Under the pieces are notes generated by a model. It saw only the letters and a list, made by a program, of their open reading frames with translations. It did no database searches and was not told the DNA's origin. This document shows positions 1 to 6,107 of a DNA stretch of 6,987 bases, in pieces. The position numbers and the translations under genes are program-made. The DNA is taken from the NCBI GenBank assembly GCA_947458525.1, contig CANHAG010000060.1, forward strand, positions 1 through 6,987. Direction: 5' to 3'. The stretch's first letter is position 1. Each line of letters begins with the position of its first letter. Source of the stretch: Rhodospirillaceae bacterium (GTDB taxonomy: Bacteria > Pseudomonadota > Alphaproteobacteria > Rickettsiales > UBA3002).

Positions 1-177
1 ATCCGTCAACTCGCCGCGTTTGACGAGCAGCATGACAGGGTCGATGTAACGCGTATTGAAAATGCCAGCGCTGATGAACTGGTAGGCCTTGAAGAAAAGC
101 ACAGCCAGCATATAGACGGACAGGCCAAGGATGAGATACATCACGAAGCCGCCCTTATCGAAGATCAGGTCGAACAT
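1..177 (-). CDS. MotA/TolQ/ExbB-type proton channel protein, N-terminal part (runs off the left edge)
   Basis: The 59 visible codons start at ATG 177 and stay open to the window edge. The peptide begins MFDLIFDKGGFVMYLILGLS and has one hydrophobic segment at about residues 11-34, followed by a polar stretch ending VKRGELTD. A short amphipathic start, a Gly-Gly just before the first membrane helix and a basic residue-rich loop after it are typical of the N-terminus of ExbB/TolQ/MotA channel subunits, which carry proton flow in the inner membrane to energise TonB, Tol or flagellar partners. Which branch it belongs to cannot be decided because the conserved C-terminal helices lie outside the window. 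There is only a weak ribosome binding site (GGCAAAG). It is divergent from ispDF. Family assignment is by pattern recognition of the N-terminus only. Confidence 0.6.
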   Translation of the reverse strand, partial: MFDLIFDKGGFVMYLILGLSVYMLAVLFFKAYQFISAGIFNTRYIDPVMLLVKRGELTD

Positions 178-230
178 AATGCTTTGCCGTAAGTTGCCGC
201 CGGGTCTTTTCGCGCCCGTGGTCAGTGTTA

Positions 231-249
231 GTTAAGGTGTTACTTTAAC
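231..249. promoter_or_regulatory. Imperfect palindrome in the divergent intergenic region
   Basis: GTTAAGGT-GTT-ACTTTAAC is an inverted repeat with 8-base arms, one mismatch and a 3-base centre. It lies between the divergent channel gene and ispDF, 54 bp from the former's start, a position typical of an operator. The arms contain TTAA half-sites spaced by 9, not the 7 of a CtrA box, so CtrA binding is not claimed. The rest of the gap (178-402) shows no gene; it also holds two CTGTGGAT copies at 295-302 and 306-313. Confidence 0.3.
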
Positions 250-292
250 TTGTTCGGGCGCGGCTGCAAATGAAAGCGCGGATTATTTTTGC

Positions 293-302
293 GCCTGTGG
301 AT
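293..302 (+). repeat. GCCTGTGGAT motif, copy 1 (DnaA-box-like)
   Basis: This 10-mer recurs exactly at 2758-2767 and 3215-3224, always intergenic and on the plus strand. A shorter copy, CTGTGGAT, follows 11 bp downstream at 306-313, about one helical turn away. Compared with the DnaA box in this orientation (TGTGGATAA), copy 1 reads TGTGGATTG and the shorter copy TGTGGATGA, so both are imperfect. It sits about 100 bp upstream of ispDF. Confidence 0.4.
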
Positions 303-402
303 TGTCTGTGGATGAATGTGAATTGCGGGGATAACTTGCTTCTGACCTCTTTCCCCATGGGTTTTTAATGACATGTCTGGACACTGCTTTATGGTGGCGC
401 CC

Positions 403-1554
403 ATGACCAGACCCCGCATTTATGCCTTGATTGTCGCCGGTGGCGCAGGTGTGCGCATGGGCGGCGAGGTGCCCAAGCTATACCAGCCGCTTTTTGGCGC
501 GCCGATGATGCGCCATGCGCTGAAGCGGTTCCTCGTACAGCCTGACATTGAGGGGCTGATGGCGGTGATCAGGCCGGATGACCTGACGCTTTATGAGGCG
601 GCCATCGCCCCGCTCTATGACAGCCCCGCCACAAAAGAAAAGCTCCTGCCCCCAATACCTGGCGGGTTAACGCGGCAGGACTCGGTGCGATATGGGCTGG
701 AAGCCCTCGCCCCGCTTGCGCCTGATTTTGTGCTGATTCACGACGCGGCGCGCCCATTCCCGTCACAGGCGCTGATTGGCCGGGTCATCCATGCTCTCGA
801 TGGGAGGCTCGGGGTCATCCCCGCCCTGCCGGTGGTCGATACGATTCGCAGCATCACCGGCGAAACGCTCGCGCGCGAAACCTTGCGCCGTATTCAGACG
901 CCGCAGGCGTTTCCCTTTGCGCGCATCCTCGCCCTGCATCAGCGGGCGGCAGAAAATCGGGCGACGGATGATGCGGCGCTGTGGCTCGCGGCGGGCGAAG
1001 AAATCACCTATGTCACGGGGGAAGAAAGGAACCGGAAAATGACCCATGCGGAAGATACGGCACTCACGGGGCTTGGTGTCACGAAAGTGGGGATGGGGTT
1101 TGACGTACACCGGCTGGCGATGGGTGACGGGGTAATGCTGGGCGGCATCCGCATTCCCTCCGCCCTCAAACTCGAAGGCCATTCAGATGCAGACGTGGTA
1201 TTGCACGCGGTGGTGGACGCGCTGCTGGGCAGCATCGGTGCGGGCGATATTGGTTCCCATTTCCCGCCATCAGACCCCCAGTGGAAAGGCGCGAATTCGG
1301 CGCAGTTTGTGACCCATGCGGCAGCACTGCTTGAGGCGCAGGGCGCACAGCTGGTGCATCTGGATATCACCATCATCTGCGAAGTGCCGAAAATCGCCCC
1401 TCACCGCGAGGCCATGCGGCTGCGTATGGCAAGCTTGCTTGGGGTCACGCCAGATCAGATAAGTGTCAAAGCCACCACCACCGAAGCCCTCGGCTTCACC
1501 GGGCGCGGCGAGGGCATTGCCGCTCAGGCGGTCGCCACCGTGGTCATGGGATAG
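403..1554 (+). CDS. ispDF: Bifunctional IspD/IspF (CDP-ME synthase / MEcPP synthase)
   Basis: A fused cytoplasmic enzyme of the MEP isoprenoid pathway. The IspD half (about residues 5-222) transfers CMP from CTP to methylerythritol phosphate; the IspF half (about 227-383) cyclises the phosphorylated product to MEcPP with release of CMP. IspD marks are the Gly-rich nucleotide loop AGGAGVRMG with R18 and K25, HDAARP (113-118), TPQ (166-168) and K212. IspF marks are zinc ligands D234 and H236 in GFDVH, HSDADVVLH (260-268, further zinc ligand H268), GDIGSHFPPSDP (281-292) and the CDP-binding ATTTEALGFTGRGEGIA (357-373). All key residues are present. The 383-residue length fits alphaproteobacterial fusions. 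In-frame ATGs also occur at 373 and 391. I prefer 403 because it leaves a normal short lead into the first strand and has a GGTGG just upstream, but none has a strong ribosome binding site. xth follows after 10 bp. Confidence 0.95.
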   Translation: MTRPRIYALIVAGGAGVRMGGEVPKLYQPLFGAPMMRHALKRFLVQPDIEGLMAVIRPDDLTLYEAAIAPLYDSPATKEKLLPPIPGGLTRQDSVRYGLEALAPLAPDFVLIHDAARPFPSQALIGRVIHALDGRLGVIPALPVVDTIRSITGETLARETLRRIQTPQAFPFARILALHQRAAENRATDDAALWLAAGEEITYVTGEERNRKMTHAEDTALTGLGVTKVGMGFDVHRLAMGDGVMLGGIRIPSALKLEGHSDADVVLHAVVDALLGSIGAGDIGSHFPPSDPQWKGANSAQFVTHAAALLEAQGAQLVHLDITIICEVPKIAPHREAMRLRMASLLGVTPDQISVKATTTEALGFTGRGEGIAAQAVATVVMG

Positions 1555-1564
1555 GGAGAGGATC

Positions 1565-2350
1565 ATGAAAATCGCCAGCTGGAATATCAATTCACTCAGA
1601 ATTCGCGCGCCGATTCTCTCGCGCTATGTCGCCATGCTGCAGCCAGATGTGCTCTGCCTGCAGGAAACAAAGGTGGAGGACAAGGATTTCCCCCACGAAC
1701 TCGTGCGCGCCCTCGGGTTTGAGCATGTGCTGTTTGCGGGCGAGAAAAGCTATAATGGCGTGGCCATTCTCTCGCGCCTGCCACTCACGCCCCTGCCCAG
1801 CATGGATGTTTCGGGCAGCGGCGCCAAACGCCATATCGCCGCACTGCTTCCCGGCGGGGTGCATCTGCATAATTTCTATGTGCCAGCGGGCGGAGATATT
1901 CCCGACCCCGGCACCAACCCCAAATTTGCCGATAAGCTCGCCTTCATGGAAGGGCTGATTGCCTGGTCGCAAGCGCGTGATGCCTCCATTCCTACTATCC
2001 TGTTGGGTGACCTCAACATCGCGCCTTACGAGCATGATGTCTGGTCATCGCGCCAGCTGAGGGATGTGGTGAGCCATACGGCTATTGAGCGCGAGAAAAT
2101 GCTGGCGCTGCTGGGCACAATCGGCTGGGTGGATGTGGCGCGGCATTTTGTGCCGATGGAAGAAAAGCTCTATAGCTGGTGGAGCTACCGCAACCGCGAC
2201 TGGAAGGCGAGCAACCGTGGCCGCAGGCTTGATCATCTCTGGGTGACGCCAACGCTGAAACCGGCACTTAAAGATTTTGCAATCACCAGAGAAACCCGCG
2301 ACTGGGAGCAAACCTCCGACCATGTGCCGGTACTGGTAGAGATGGGATAA
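1565..2350 (+). CDS. xth: Exodeoxyribonuclease III / AP endonuclease
   Basis: A 261-residue member of the ExoIII branch of the endonuclease/exonuclease/phosphatase fold, of usual length. It cuts DNA at abasic sites in base excision repair and degrades duplex DNA 3' to 5'. The E. coli XthA active-site residues have clear counterparts: N7 (SWNINS), E34 (LQETK), Y105 (NFYVPAG), D149 and N151 (GDLNIAP), D223 (RRLDHLWV) and the D252-H253 pair (SDHVPV). The frame is open upstream to a GTG at 1463, but ATG 1565 is the start: the family's MKIASWN begins there and GGAGAGG sits just upstream at 1555-1561. It lies 10 bp after ispDF and is probably co-transcribed with it. No terminator is visible after its stop, which faces a convergent small ORF 6 bp away. 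Confidence 0.96.
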   Translation: MKIASWNINSLRIRAPILSRYVAMLQPDVLCLQETKVEDKDFPHELVRALGFEHVLFAGEKSYNGVAILSRLPLTPLPSMDVSGSGAKRHIAALLPGGVHLHNFYVPAGGDIPDPGTNPKFADKLAFMEGLIAWSQARDASIPTILLGDLNIAPYEHDVWSSRQLRDVVSHTAIEREKMLALLGTIGWVDVARHFVPMEEKLYSWWSYRNRDWKASNRGRRLDHLWVTPTLKPALKDFAITRETRDWEQTSDHVPVLVEMG

Positions 2351-2356
2351 GGAATG

Positions 2357-2470
2357 CTATTTCTTCTGCAGCATTTCCGGGCGAAGGTTGCGGAAGGCCG
2401 GGCGGGTGCAGTAATAAAGCAGCCCTACCCAGACAGCGCCAAGCACAGCAGCTATGAGTGGCAGTTCCAT
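2357..2470 (-). CDS. 37-residue predicted single-span membrane peptide, coupled to the DUF1150 gene
   Basis: Its ATG (2470-2468) shares one base with the DUF1150 stop codon as TGATG, the classic arrangement for termination-reinitiation. The peptide starts MELPLIAAVLGAVWVGLLYY, a hydrophobic segment at about residues 3-20, followed by a basic tail (CTRPAFRNLRPEMLQKK) that would stay in the cytoplasm. I do not recognise a family. It has no ribosome binding site of its own outside the upstream coding region, so translation would depend on the gene before it. The stop is 6 bp from the convergent xth stop. The coupled start, compact packing and coherent membrane topology support a real gene; absence of a known family is the main doubt. 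Confidence 0.55.
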   Translation of the reverse strand: MELPLIAAVLGAVWVGLLYYCTRPAFRNLRPEMLQKK

Positions 2471-2679
2471 CAGTGAATACTCACCGGTTCAAGGTTGTTC
2501 TGACGCGCGGTATAATAGGCGCCTTCTTCGGTAGCGAATATGGCCAGCTGTGTGCCGTCGGCAGCAAAGACAGCGTAACCCGGCTGGTTGCCATCACTCA
2601 CCATTTTGATATAGGCCATGGTCTCAACCCCGACCATTGCCATCATCAGTTCTTCAAGGGTTACGTTTTCGGTTCGCAT
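2470..2679 (-). CDS. DUF1150 family protein
   Basis: A 69-residue protein with no signal peptide or membrane segment. The core GYAVFAADGTQLAIFATEEG and the ending TARQNNLEPVSIH match the small alphaproteobacterial DUF1150 family, whose members end in a similar (Q)NDLxPVSVH motif. No biochemical role is established. In related genomes it often follows a small heat shock protein gene; here none is upstream, only a 274-bp gap. The start at 2679 is backed by GGAG and AAGGA just upstream (reading GGAGTAAGGATC before ATG). It overlaps the next small ORF by one base. The long plus-strand frame across it (2458-2961) is its shadow. Confidence 0.85.
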   Translation of the reverse strand: MRTENVTLEELMMAMVGVETMAYIKMVSDGNQPGYAVFAADGTQLAIFATEEGAYYTARQNNLEPVSIH

Positions 2680-2720
2680 GATCCTTACTCCTTTACTGCC
2701 GACACATTCACCCTAACAAA

Positions 2721-2952
2721 GAATCCCCCGCCCGTGTGTGACAGTTCCGTGAAGTTCGCCTGTGGATATGGTCACAAAAACGTCATAATCGGAGGAGCTG
2801 CTGCAACAGCAGAGTCATCAACAGGAATAGCAGAGCAAGAATCATGCCATTGTCATATCACTGATTTTCAGTTCTTATGGTTGAGGCAACGCATGACAAA
2901 AGGTAAAAGCTGGTGTATGAACTGCACATCACCTGATTACGAATCACGATTC
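2721..2952. promoter_or_regulatory. Gene-free gap with five GANTC sites
   Basis: GANTC, the CcrM methylation site of alphaproteobacteria, occurs at 2721-2725, 2812-2816, 2839-2843, 2941-2945 and 2948-2952. By chance about one would be expected in 232 bp. The last two sit directly against the grxC start, and a GCCTGTGGAT copy is at 2758-2767. Apart from the possible leader ORF at 2893-2961 I see no gene between 2680 and 2953. A perfect 6-bp hairpin (CTGCTG-CAA-CAGCAG, 2798-2812) follows GGAGGAG but has no T-run. Confidence 0.4.
2758..2767 (+). repeat. GCCTGTGGAT motif, copy 2 (DnaA-box-like)
   Basis: An exact copy of the 10-mer at 293-302, here continuing as TGTGGATAT, one base off the DnaA box TGTGGATAA. 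It lies in the divergent region between the DUF1150 gene and grxC. Confidence 0.4.
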
Positions 2953-2961
2953 TATGGCTAA
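2893..2961 (+). CDS. Possible 22-residue leader peptide overlapping grxC
   Basis: ATG 2893 is preceded by GAGG at 2883-2886 with a 6-base spacer, a better initiation site than that of grxC itself. The ORF ends at TAA 2959-2961, inside the grxC start region (ATGGCTAA), giving an 8-base overlap. The peptide MTKGKSWCMNCTSPDYESRF plus two residues contains a W-C-x-x-C motif, reminiscent of redox or metal sites, upstream of a glutaredoxin. It could be a coupling leader for grxC, which lacks a recognisable ribosome binding site. At this length it could equally be chance; no homologue is recognised. Confidence 0.3.
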   Translation: MTKGKSWCMNCTSPDYESRFYG

Positions 2962-3205
2962 CATCATCATATACACGACGCGCGTCTGCCCCTACTGCGT
3001 GCGCGCGAAAGACCTGCTGAAACGCAAAGGCCAGAGCTTCACCGAAGTGAATGCCGAGGACGATGCGGTGCGCGAAGTGATGATCGCCAAATCCGGCGGC
3101 CGGCGTACCGTTCCCCAGATTTTTATCAACGGCCAGCATATTGGCGGGTCGGATGATCTTTACGCGCTTGAGAAGGCCGGAAAGCTCGATACATTGCTGG
3201 CCTAA
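2954..3205 (+). CDS. grxC: Glutaredoxin 3
   Basis: An 83-residue cytoplasmic dithiol glutaredoxin, the usual size for bacterial GrxC, which uses glutathione to reduce protein disulfides and mixed disulfides. The active site CPYC is at residues 12-15 after the first strand IIIYTTR. The cis-proline motif TVP lies at about 52-54 (RRTVPQIFI), followed by the glutathione-binding GGSDDL near 64-69. It ends in the typical helix LYALEKAGKLDTLLA. ATG 2954 gives the family's normal N-terminus, but no ribosome binding site is visible, and two GANTC sites (2941-2952) directly precede it. No clear terminator follows; the next gene is a kinase about 110 bp on. Confidence 0.95.
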   Translation: MANIIIYTTRVCPYCVRAKDLLKRKGQSFTEVNAEDDAVREVMIAKSGGRRTVPQIFINGQHIGGSDDLYALEKAGKLDTLLA

Positions 3206-3214
3206 ATGCCACAA

Positions 3215-3226
3215 GCCTGTGGATAA
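3215..3226 (+). promoter_or_regulatory. GCCTGTGGAT motif copy 3, containing a perfect DnaA box
   Basis: TGTGGATAA (3218-3226) is the exact complement of the DnaA box TTATCCACA, and the 10-mer GCCTGTGGAT (3215-3224) is the third copy in the window. CCACA at 3209-3213 pairs with TGTGG at 3218-3222 to form a small hairpin. It lies between grxC and the histidine kinase gene. One box alone does not make an origin; regulation by DnaA is only a possibility. Confidence 0.45.
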
Positions 3227-3314
3227 CGCGCCATAACACGCTTATCTTTCACTAAATTTCTTCCGGTTTGTGCGCTGAATGACTCTACTACATCCGCAAC
3301 CAGATGAGGGTGGT

Positions 3315-4184
3315 ATGTGGTGGATTTTTCTGCGCGAGTTCTACCGAGCCGGAGCCGGAGCCGGGCAAACGGCGCCTGCCGCCTGCCGCATTCCTTCTGC
3401 GGCAACCGCACCCGCCCGCAGCCCTGAGCTTTCGGCCGAAGATAATGCCCGTCAGGGGCGAAAATTCCTTTCAAGCATGAGCCACGAGCTACGCACACCA
3501 CTCAATGCCATCATGGGTTTTTCCGACTTGATGCGGCGCGAAATTTCTGGCGAGCTCGGCCATCCATGCTACCGCGAATATGCCGAGCATATTCACGAGG
3601 CGGGCGAGCATCTGCTTGCCAGGGTGAATGGTCTTTTAGAGGCTGCCGAGATTGAATCTGGCGAGATTGCCACCAAAGAAGAAGTGGTGGAATTGCCCGA
3701 ACTGCTCGCCGAACTGGCCGATCGCTATACCCATGCAGCCGCCTGTAGAGGCGTGGAGCTGCGCATGGATGCGCCTACGCGCATTTTACTCCATGCCGAC
3801 CGCCGCCAGATTACTGCCGCCTTGTCGCATCTGCTGGAAAACGCCGTGCGCCACGCGCTGGCGGGAAGCGAGATTCACCTCACCGTGCGCCCGCAGGGGC
3901 TAGATGGTATCGTCATCGCCGTGCGTGATTACGGTAAGGGCATGCCGGGTTCGCAGCTACAGGCCATCCGCCGCGCGCTCGCGTCAGATGCAAGCTATTT
4001 CAGCATCGCCGGCGACGGTATCGGTATGGGGCTGGCGCTCGCGCGTGAATTTACCGCACGGCATGACGGCTCGCTTGCCATTGAGTCCATGCGCGGTCAG
4101 GGTACGGTTGTCTCCATGTTTCTTCCCGCCGCGCGCGTATTAAGCGGCCTGCCCACAAAAAAACCCCGGCTGCAGATGGTGTAG
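3315..4184 (+). CDS. Soluble orphan sensor histidine kinase
   Basis: A two-component kinase of about 289 residues, numbered from ATG 3315. The dimerisation/phosphoacceptor domain carries the H-box SSMSHELRTPLNAIMGFSDL with the phosphorylated histidine at H57. The HATPase domain shows the N-box LLENAVRHA (N176), the G1 box DYGKGMP (D205) and the G2 box GDGIGMGLAL (233-242). All catalytic motifs are intact. The roughly 45 residues before the H-box are Ala/Pro-rich, with no recognisable PAS, GAF or full transmembrane segment, so input is probably through a partner. The H-box resembles alphaproteobacterial PdhS-type kinases, but so do many others. No response regulator gene is adjacent. An upstream in-frame ATG at 3279 lacks a ribosome binding site, whereas 3315 has GAGGG 4 bases ahead. 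Confidence 0.88.
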   Translation: MWWIFLREFYRAGAGAGQTAPAACRIPSAATAPARSPELSAEDNARQGRKFLSSMSHELRTPLNAIMGFSDLMRREISGELGHPCYREYAEHIHEAGEHLLARVNGLLEAAEIESGEIATKEEVVELPELLAELADRYTHAAACRGVELRMDAPTRILLHADRRQITAALSHLLENAVRHALAGSEIHLTVRPQGLDGIVIAVRDYGKGMPGSQLQAIRRALASDASYFSIAGDGIGMGLALAREFTARHDGSLAIESMRGQGTVVSMFLPAARVLSGLPTKKPRLQMV

Positions 4185-4190
4185 TTGCGC

Positions 4191-4218
4191 TTGTGAATCC
4201 TGCGGCGGGGCTTATACT
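4191..4218 (+). promoter_or_regulatory. Candidate promoter giving a leaderless COQ9 transcript
   Basis: TTGTGA (4191-4196) and TATACT (4213-4218) are separated by 16 bp. The first matches the -35 consensus at 4 of 6 bases and the second the -10 consensus at 5 of 6. The -10 ends only 8 bases before the COQ9 ATG at 4227, so transcription would begin at or within a few bases of the start codon. COQ9 has no ribosome binding site, which agrees with leaderless initiation. Confidence 0.45.
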
Positions 4219-4226
4219 CGCACCTT

Positions 4227-4844
4227 ATGACCCCAGCCCTCCAGGATCGTGTGCTCGACGCCGCCTTACCCCTTATCGCCTTTGAGGGGTGGACGGATCG
4301 CGCACTAGAAGAAGCCACAAAAAATGCCGGGCTAGTACTGGCTGATCTGCGCCGCGCTTTTCCCGGCGGGGCGGCAGAAGCACTCGAGTATTTCACCATT
4401 CGCGCCGACCGGCAGATGCGCGAAACACTCACGCGCGACTATAACCTTGCCAGCATGAAAATCCGCGAGCGTATTGCAACCATCGTCATGGTGCGGCTTG
4501 GCCAGCAGCTGCCCCACCGCGAGGCGGTGCGCCGTGGCCGCGCTTTTTATGCGCTGCCATGGAATGCGCCTGCGGGTCTGCGCGCGCTCTGGCGCACGAT
4601 GGATGAAATCTGGTATCTGGCGGGTGATACGGCAACGGATTGGAATCATTATTCCAAACGCCTCATCCTCGCGCAGGTATATCTTGCGACGCTCGAAATC
4701 TGGCTGGGCGATAATTCCGCAGGCATGGCCGAAACAGAAGCCTTCCTCCGCCGCCGTATTGACAACGTGATGCAGTTTGAGAAATTCAAAGCCAGAGTAA
4801 CGTCAGATTCAGGCGCGTTTTTTTCGCGGTTCAGGCGCGTATAG
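4227..4844 (+). CDS. COQ9 family protein (ubiquinone biosynthesis)
   Basis: A 205-residue protein with the COQ9 layout: a TetR-like N-terminal helical part (about 1-48, with GLVLADLRRAFPGG resembling a recognition helix) and the conserved C-terminal COQ9 domain. Diagnostic stretches are IWYLAGDTATDWNHYSKR (about 128-145) and WLGDNSAGMAETEAFLRRRI (159-178), then NVMQFEKFK. In eukaryotes COQ9 binds isoprenoid lipid and presents quinone intermediates to the hydroxylase COQ7; the bacterial role is presumed similar but less proven. The fold resembles TetR, yet DNA binding is not expected. It follows the kinase gene by 42 bp with a promoter candidate between. Its last 14 bases overlap the hflX 3' end on the other strand. 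Confidence 0.9.
   Translation: MTPALQDRVLDAALPLIAFEGWTDRALEEATKNAGLVLADLRRAFPGGAAEALEYFTIRADRQMRETLTRDYNLASMKIRERIATIVMVRLGQQLPHREAVRRGRAFYALPWNAPAGLRALWRTMDEIWYLAGDTATDWNHYSKRLILAQVYLATLEIWLGDNSAGMAETEAFLRRRIDNVMQFEKFKARVTSDSGAFFSRFRRV
4808..4840 (+). repeat. Pair of 11-bp direct repeats at the COQ9/hflX 3' overlap
   Basis: TTCAGGCGCGT occurs at 4808-4818 and again at 4830-4840, a 22-bp period, with a T-run and CGCG between. The second copy contains the hflX stop codon complement. It may be a small tandem duplication that produced the overlapping convergent ends. No terminator function is evident. Confidence 0.4.
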
Positions 4845-6018
4845 CGGCGCGTTTCAGCATTTCCTCGAACCGCGCGGCATCGGCAGTGGAAAGCTCTACC
4901 GTGAGGCGGATATTTTTTTCGCTGTCGCGCCGTTTGGTGACGCGGCCATGGCGGTAAAGCCAGGCGATTTCCTTCCCCGCCGTAACCGGCAGCGTGAAGT
5001 GATGGGGGGCGGCAAGATGGCTTGCGAGCTTTTCTTCAATAAATGCCAGAAGCGCCTGACAGCCTTCGCCGGTGCGGGCAGAGATTCGCACTATCGGCAG
5101 CTCAGAAAATTCCGGTGTTTCGTTGCCTGAGAGCAGATCAATTTTATTATGCGCTTCGAGGAGATGCTCAAAAAACGCCTCACTGCCGAAGAGTTTTTTC
5201 AGCACCTGTTCCACGTCCTGCTTTTCGGCCGCGCTATCTTCCGCCGCAATATCACGCACATGAATGATGAGGTCGGCCTCCAGCACTTCTTCCAGTGTGG
5301 CGCGAAAGGCGGCGACGAGTTCGGTAGGCAGGTTGGAAATAAAACCCACCGTATCCGAGAGCAGCACCTGCTGGCCGGAAGGCAGGGTGAGGGCGCGCAA
5401 GGTAGGGTCAAGCGTGGCAAATAACTGGTCGCGTGCGATAACATCCGCCCCTGTCAGCCGGTTAAAGAGGGTGGATTTTCCGGCATTCGTATAGCCTACC
5501 AGCGCAACAATCGGATAGGGCACGTCGCGCCGGCGGGCGCGGTGCAGCTCGCGCGTGCGCACAGTTTTTTCAAGCTGTTTTTTGATTTTTTCGATACGTT
5601 CGCTGATCAGCCTGCGGTCAATCTCAATCTGTGATTCGCCCGGGCCGCCCAGAAATCCGAAGCCCCCGCGCTGGCGTTCCAGATGTGTCCAGCTTCTCAC
5701 CAGCCGCGATTTCTGGTAGGTGAGCGAGGCAAGCTCGACCTGTAATTTTCCTTCCGCCGTGCGGGCGCGCGCCCCGAAAATTTCTAAAATCAGCGCCGTA
5801 CGGTCAATCACTTTGCAGGCAAGCGCTGTCTCCAGATTCCGCTGCTGGATGGGCGAAAGCGCGGCATCCACCACCACCAGCCCAATCTCCTGTTCCGCTA
5901 CCAGCGCTGCGAATTCCTCAATTTTCCCTTTGCCAATAAGGGTGGCGGGCGAGGTACTGCGCAGGCGCACGAGATATGCCCCCGCCACCTCCAGCGCGAT
6001 GGCGGCAGCCAGATTCAC
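4831..6018 (-). CDS. hflX: GTPase HflX (start uncertain; true N-terminus likely upstream)
   Basis: A ribosome-associated GTPase that in E. coli splits stalled or stress-affected ribosomes. From GTG 6018 it has 395 residues: part of the N-terminal HflX domain, the linker GGFGFLGGPGESQIEIDRR (about 118-136) with following coiled coil, then a G domain with G1 GYTNAGKST (175-183), the ATLDPT switch (201-206), G3 DTVG (222-225), G4 NKID (291-294) and G5 SAR (313-315). GTG 6018 is the first canonical start, but the open frame extends upstream to 6147 and encodes VTKTLVLHPEIS and following residues, which resemble the first strand of HflX proteins. No ATG, GTG or TTG lies there. It is directly downstream of hfq in the usual order and overlaps COQ9 by 14 bp at the 3' end. 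Confidence 0.93.
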   Translation of the reverse strand: MNLAAAIALEVAGAYLVRLRSTSPATLIGKGKIEEFAALVAEQEIGLVVVDAALSPIQQRNLETALACKVIDRTALILEIFGARARTAEGKLQVELASLTYQKSRLVRSWTHLERQRGGFGFLGGPGESQIEIDRRLISERIEKIKKQLEKTVRTRELHRARRRDVPYPIVALVGYTNAGKSTLFNRLTGADVIARDQLFATLDPTLRALTLPSGQQVLLSDTVGFISNLPTELVAAFRATLEEVLEADLIIHVRDIAAEDSAAEKQDVEQVLKKLFGSEAFFEHLLEAHNKIDLLSGNETPEFSELPIVRISARTGEGCQALLAFIEEKLASHLAAPHHFTLPVTAGKEIAWLYRHGRVTKRRDSEKNIRLTVELSTADAARFEEMLKRAAIRA

Positions 6019-6107
6019 CGCTTCTTCCAGACGCGCGCGTGCACTGCGCTCCTTGCCTGCGCGCGTAGAAATTTCAGGATGTAAAACGAGGGTTTTCGTA
6101 ACGTTGC

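Noticed and set aside
763..1376. Long minus-strand frames opposite ispDF
   Set aside because: Arg/Pro/Ser-rich antisense frames typical of high-GC coding DNA; the ispDF motifs on the plus strand are complete.
2798..2812. CTGCTG-CAA-CAGCAG hairpin as a terminator
   Set aside because: The stem is only 6 bp and no T-run follows on either strand.
2700..2953. CRISPR, mobile element or riboswitch in the gap before grxC
   Set aside because: No regular repeats, no inverted terminal repeats or transposase fragments, and no fold I recognise as a riboswitch.
2458..2961. 167-codon plus-strand frame across the DUF1150 gene and the gap
   Set aside because: It runs antisense to the well-supported DUF1150 gene, has no domain resemblance or ribosome binding site, and its composition looks like untranslated sequence. 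Only its last 23 codons (the leader ORF) are kept as a weak candidate.
3209..3226. Replication origin
   Set aside because: Only one perfect DnaA box, no AT-rich unwinding element and no origin-linked genes nearby.
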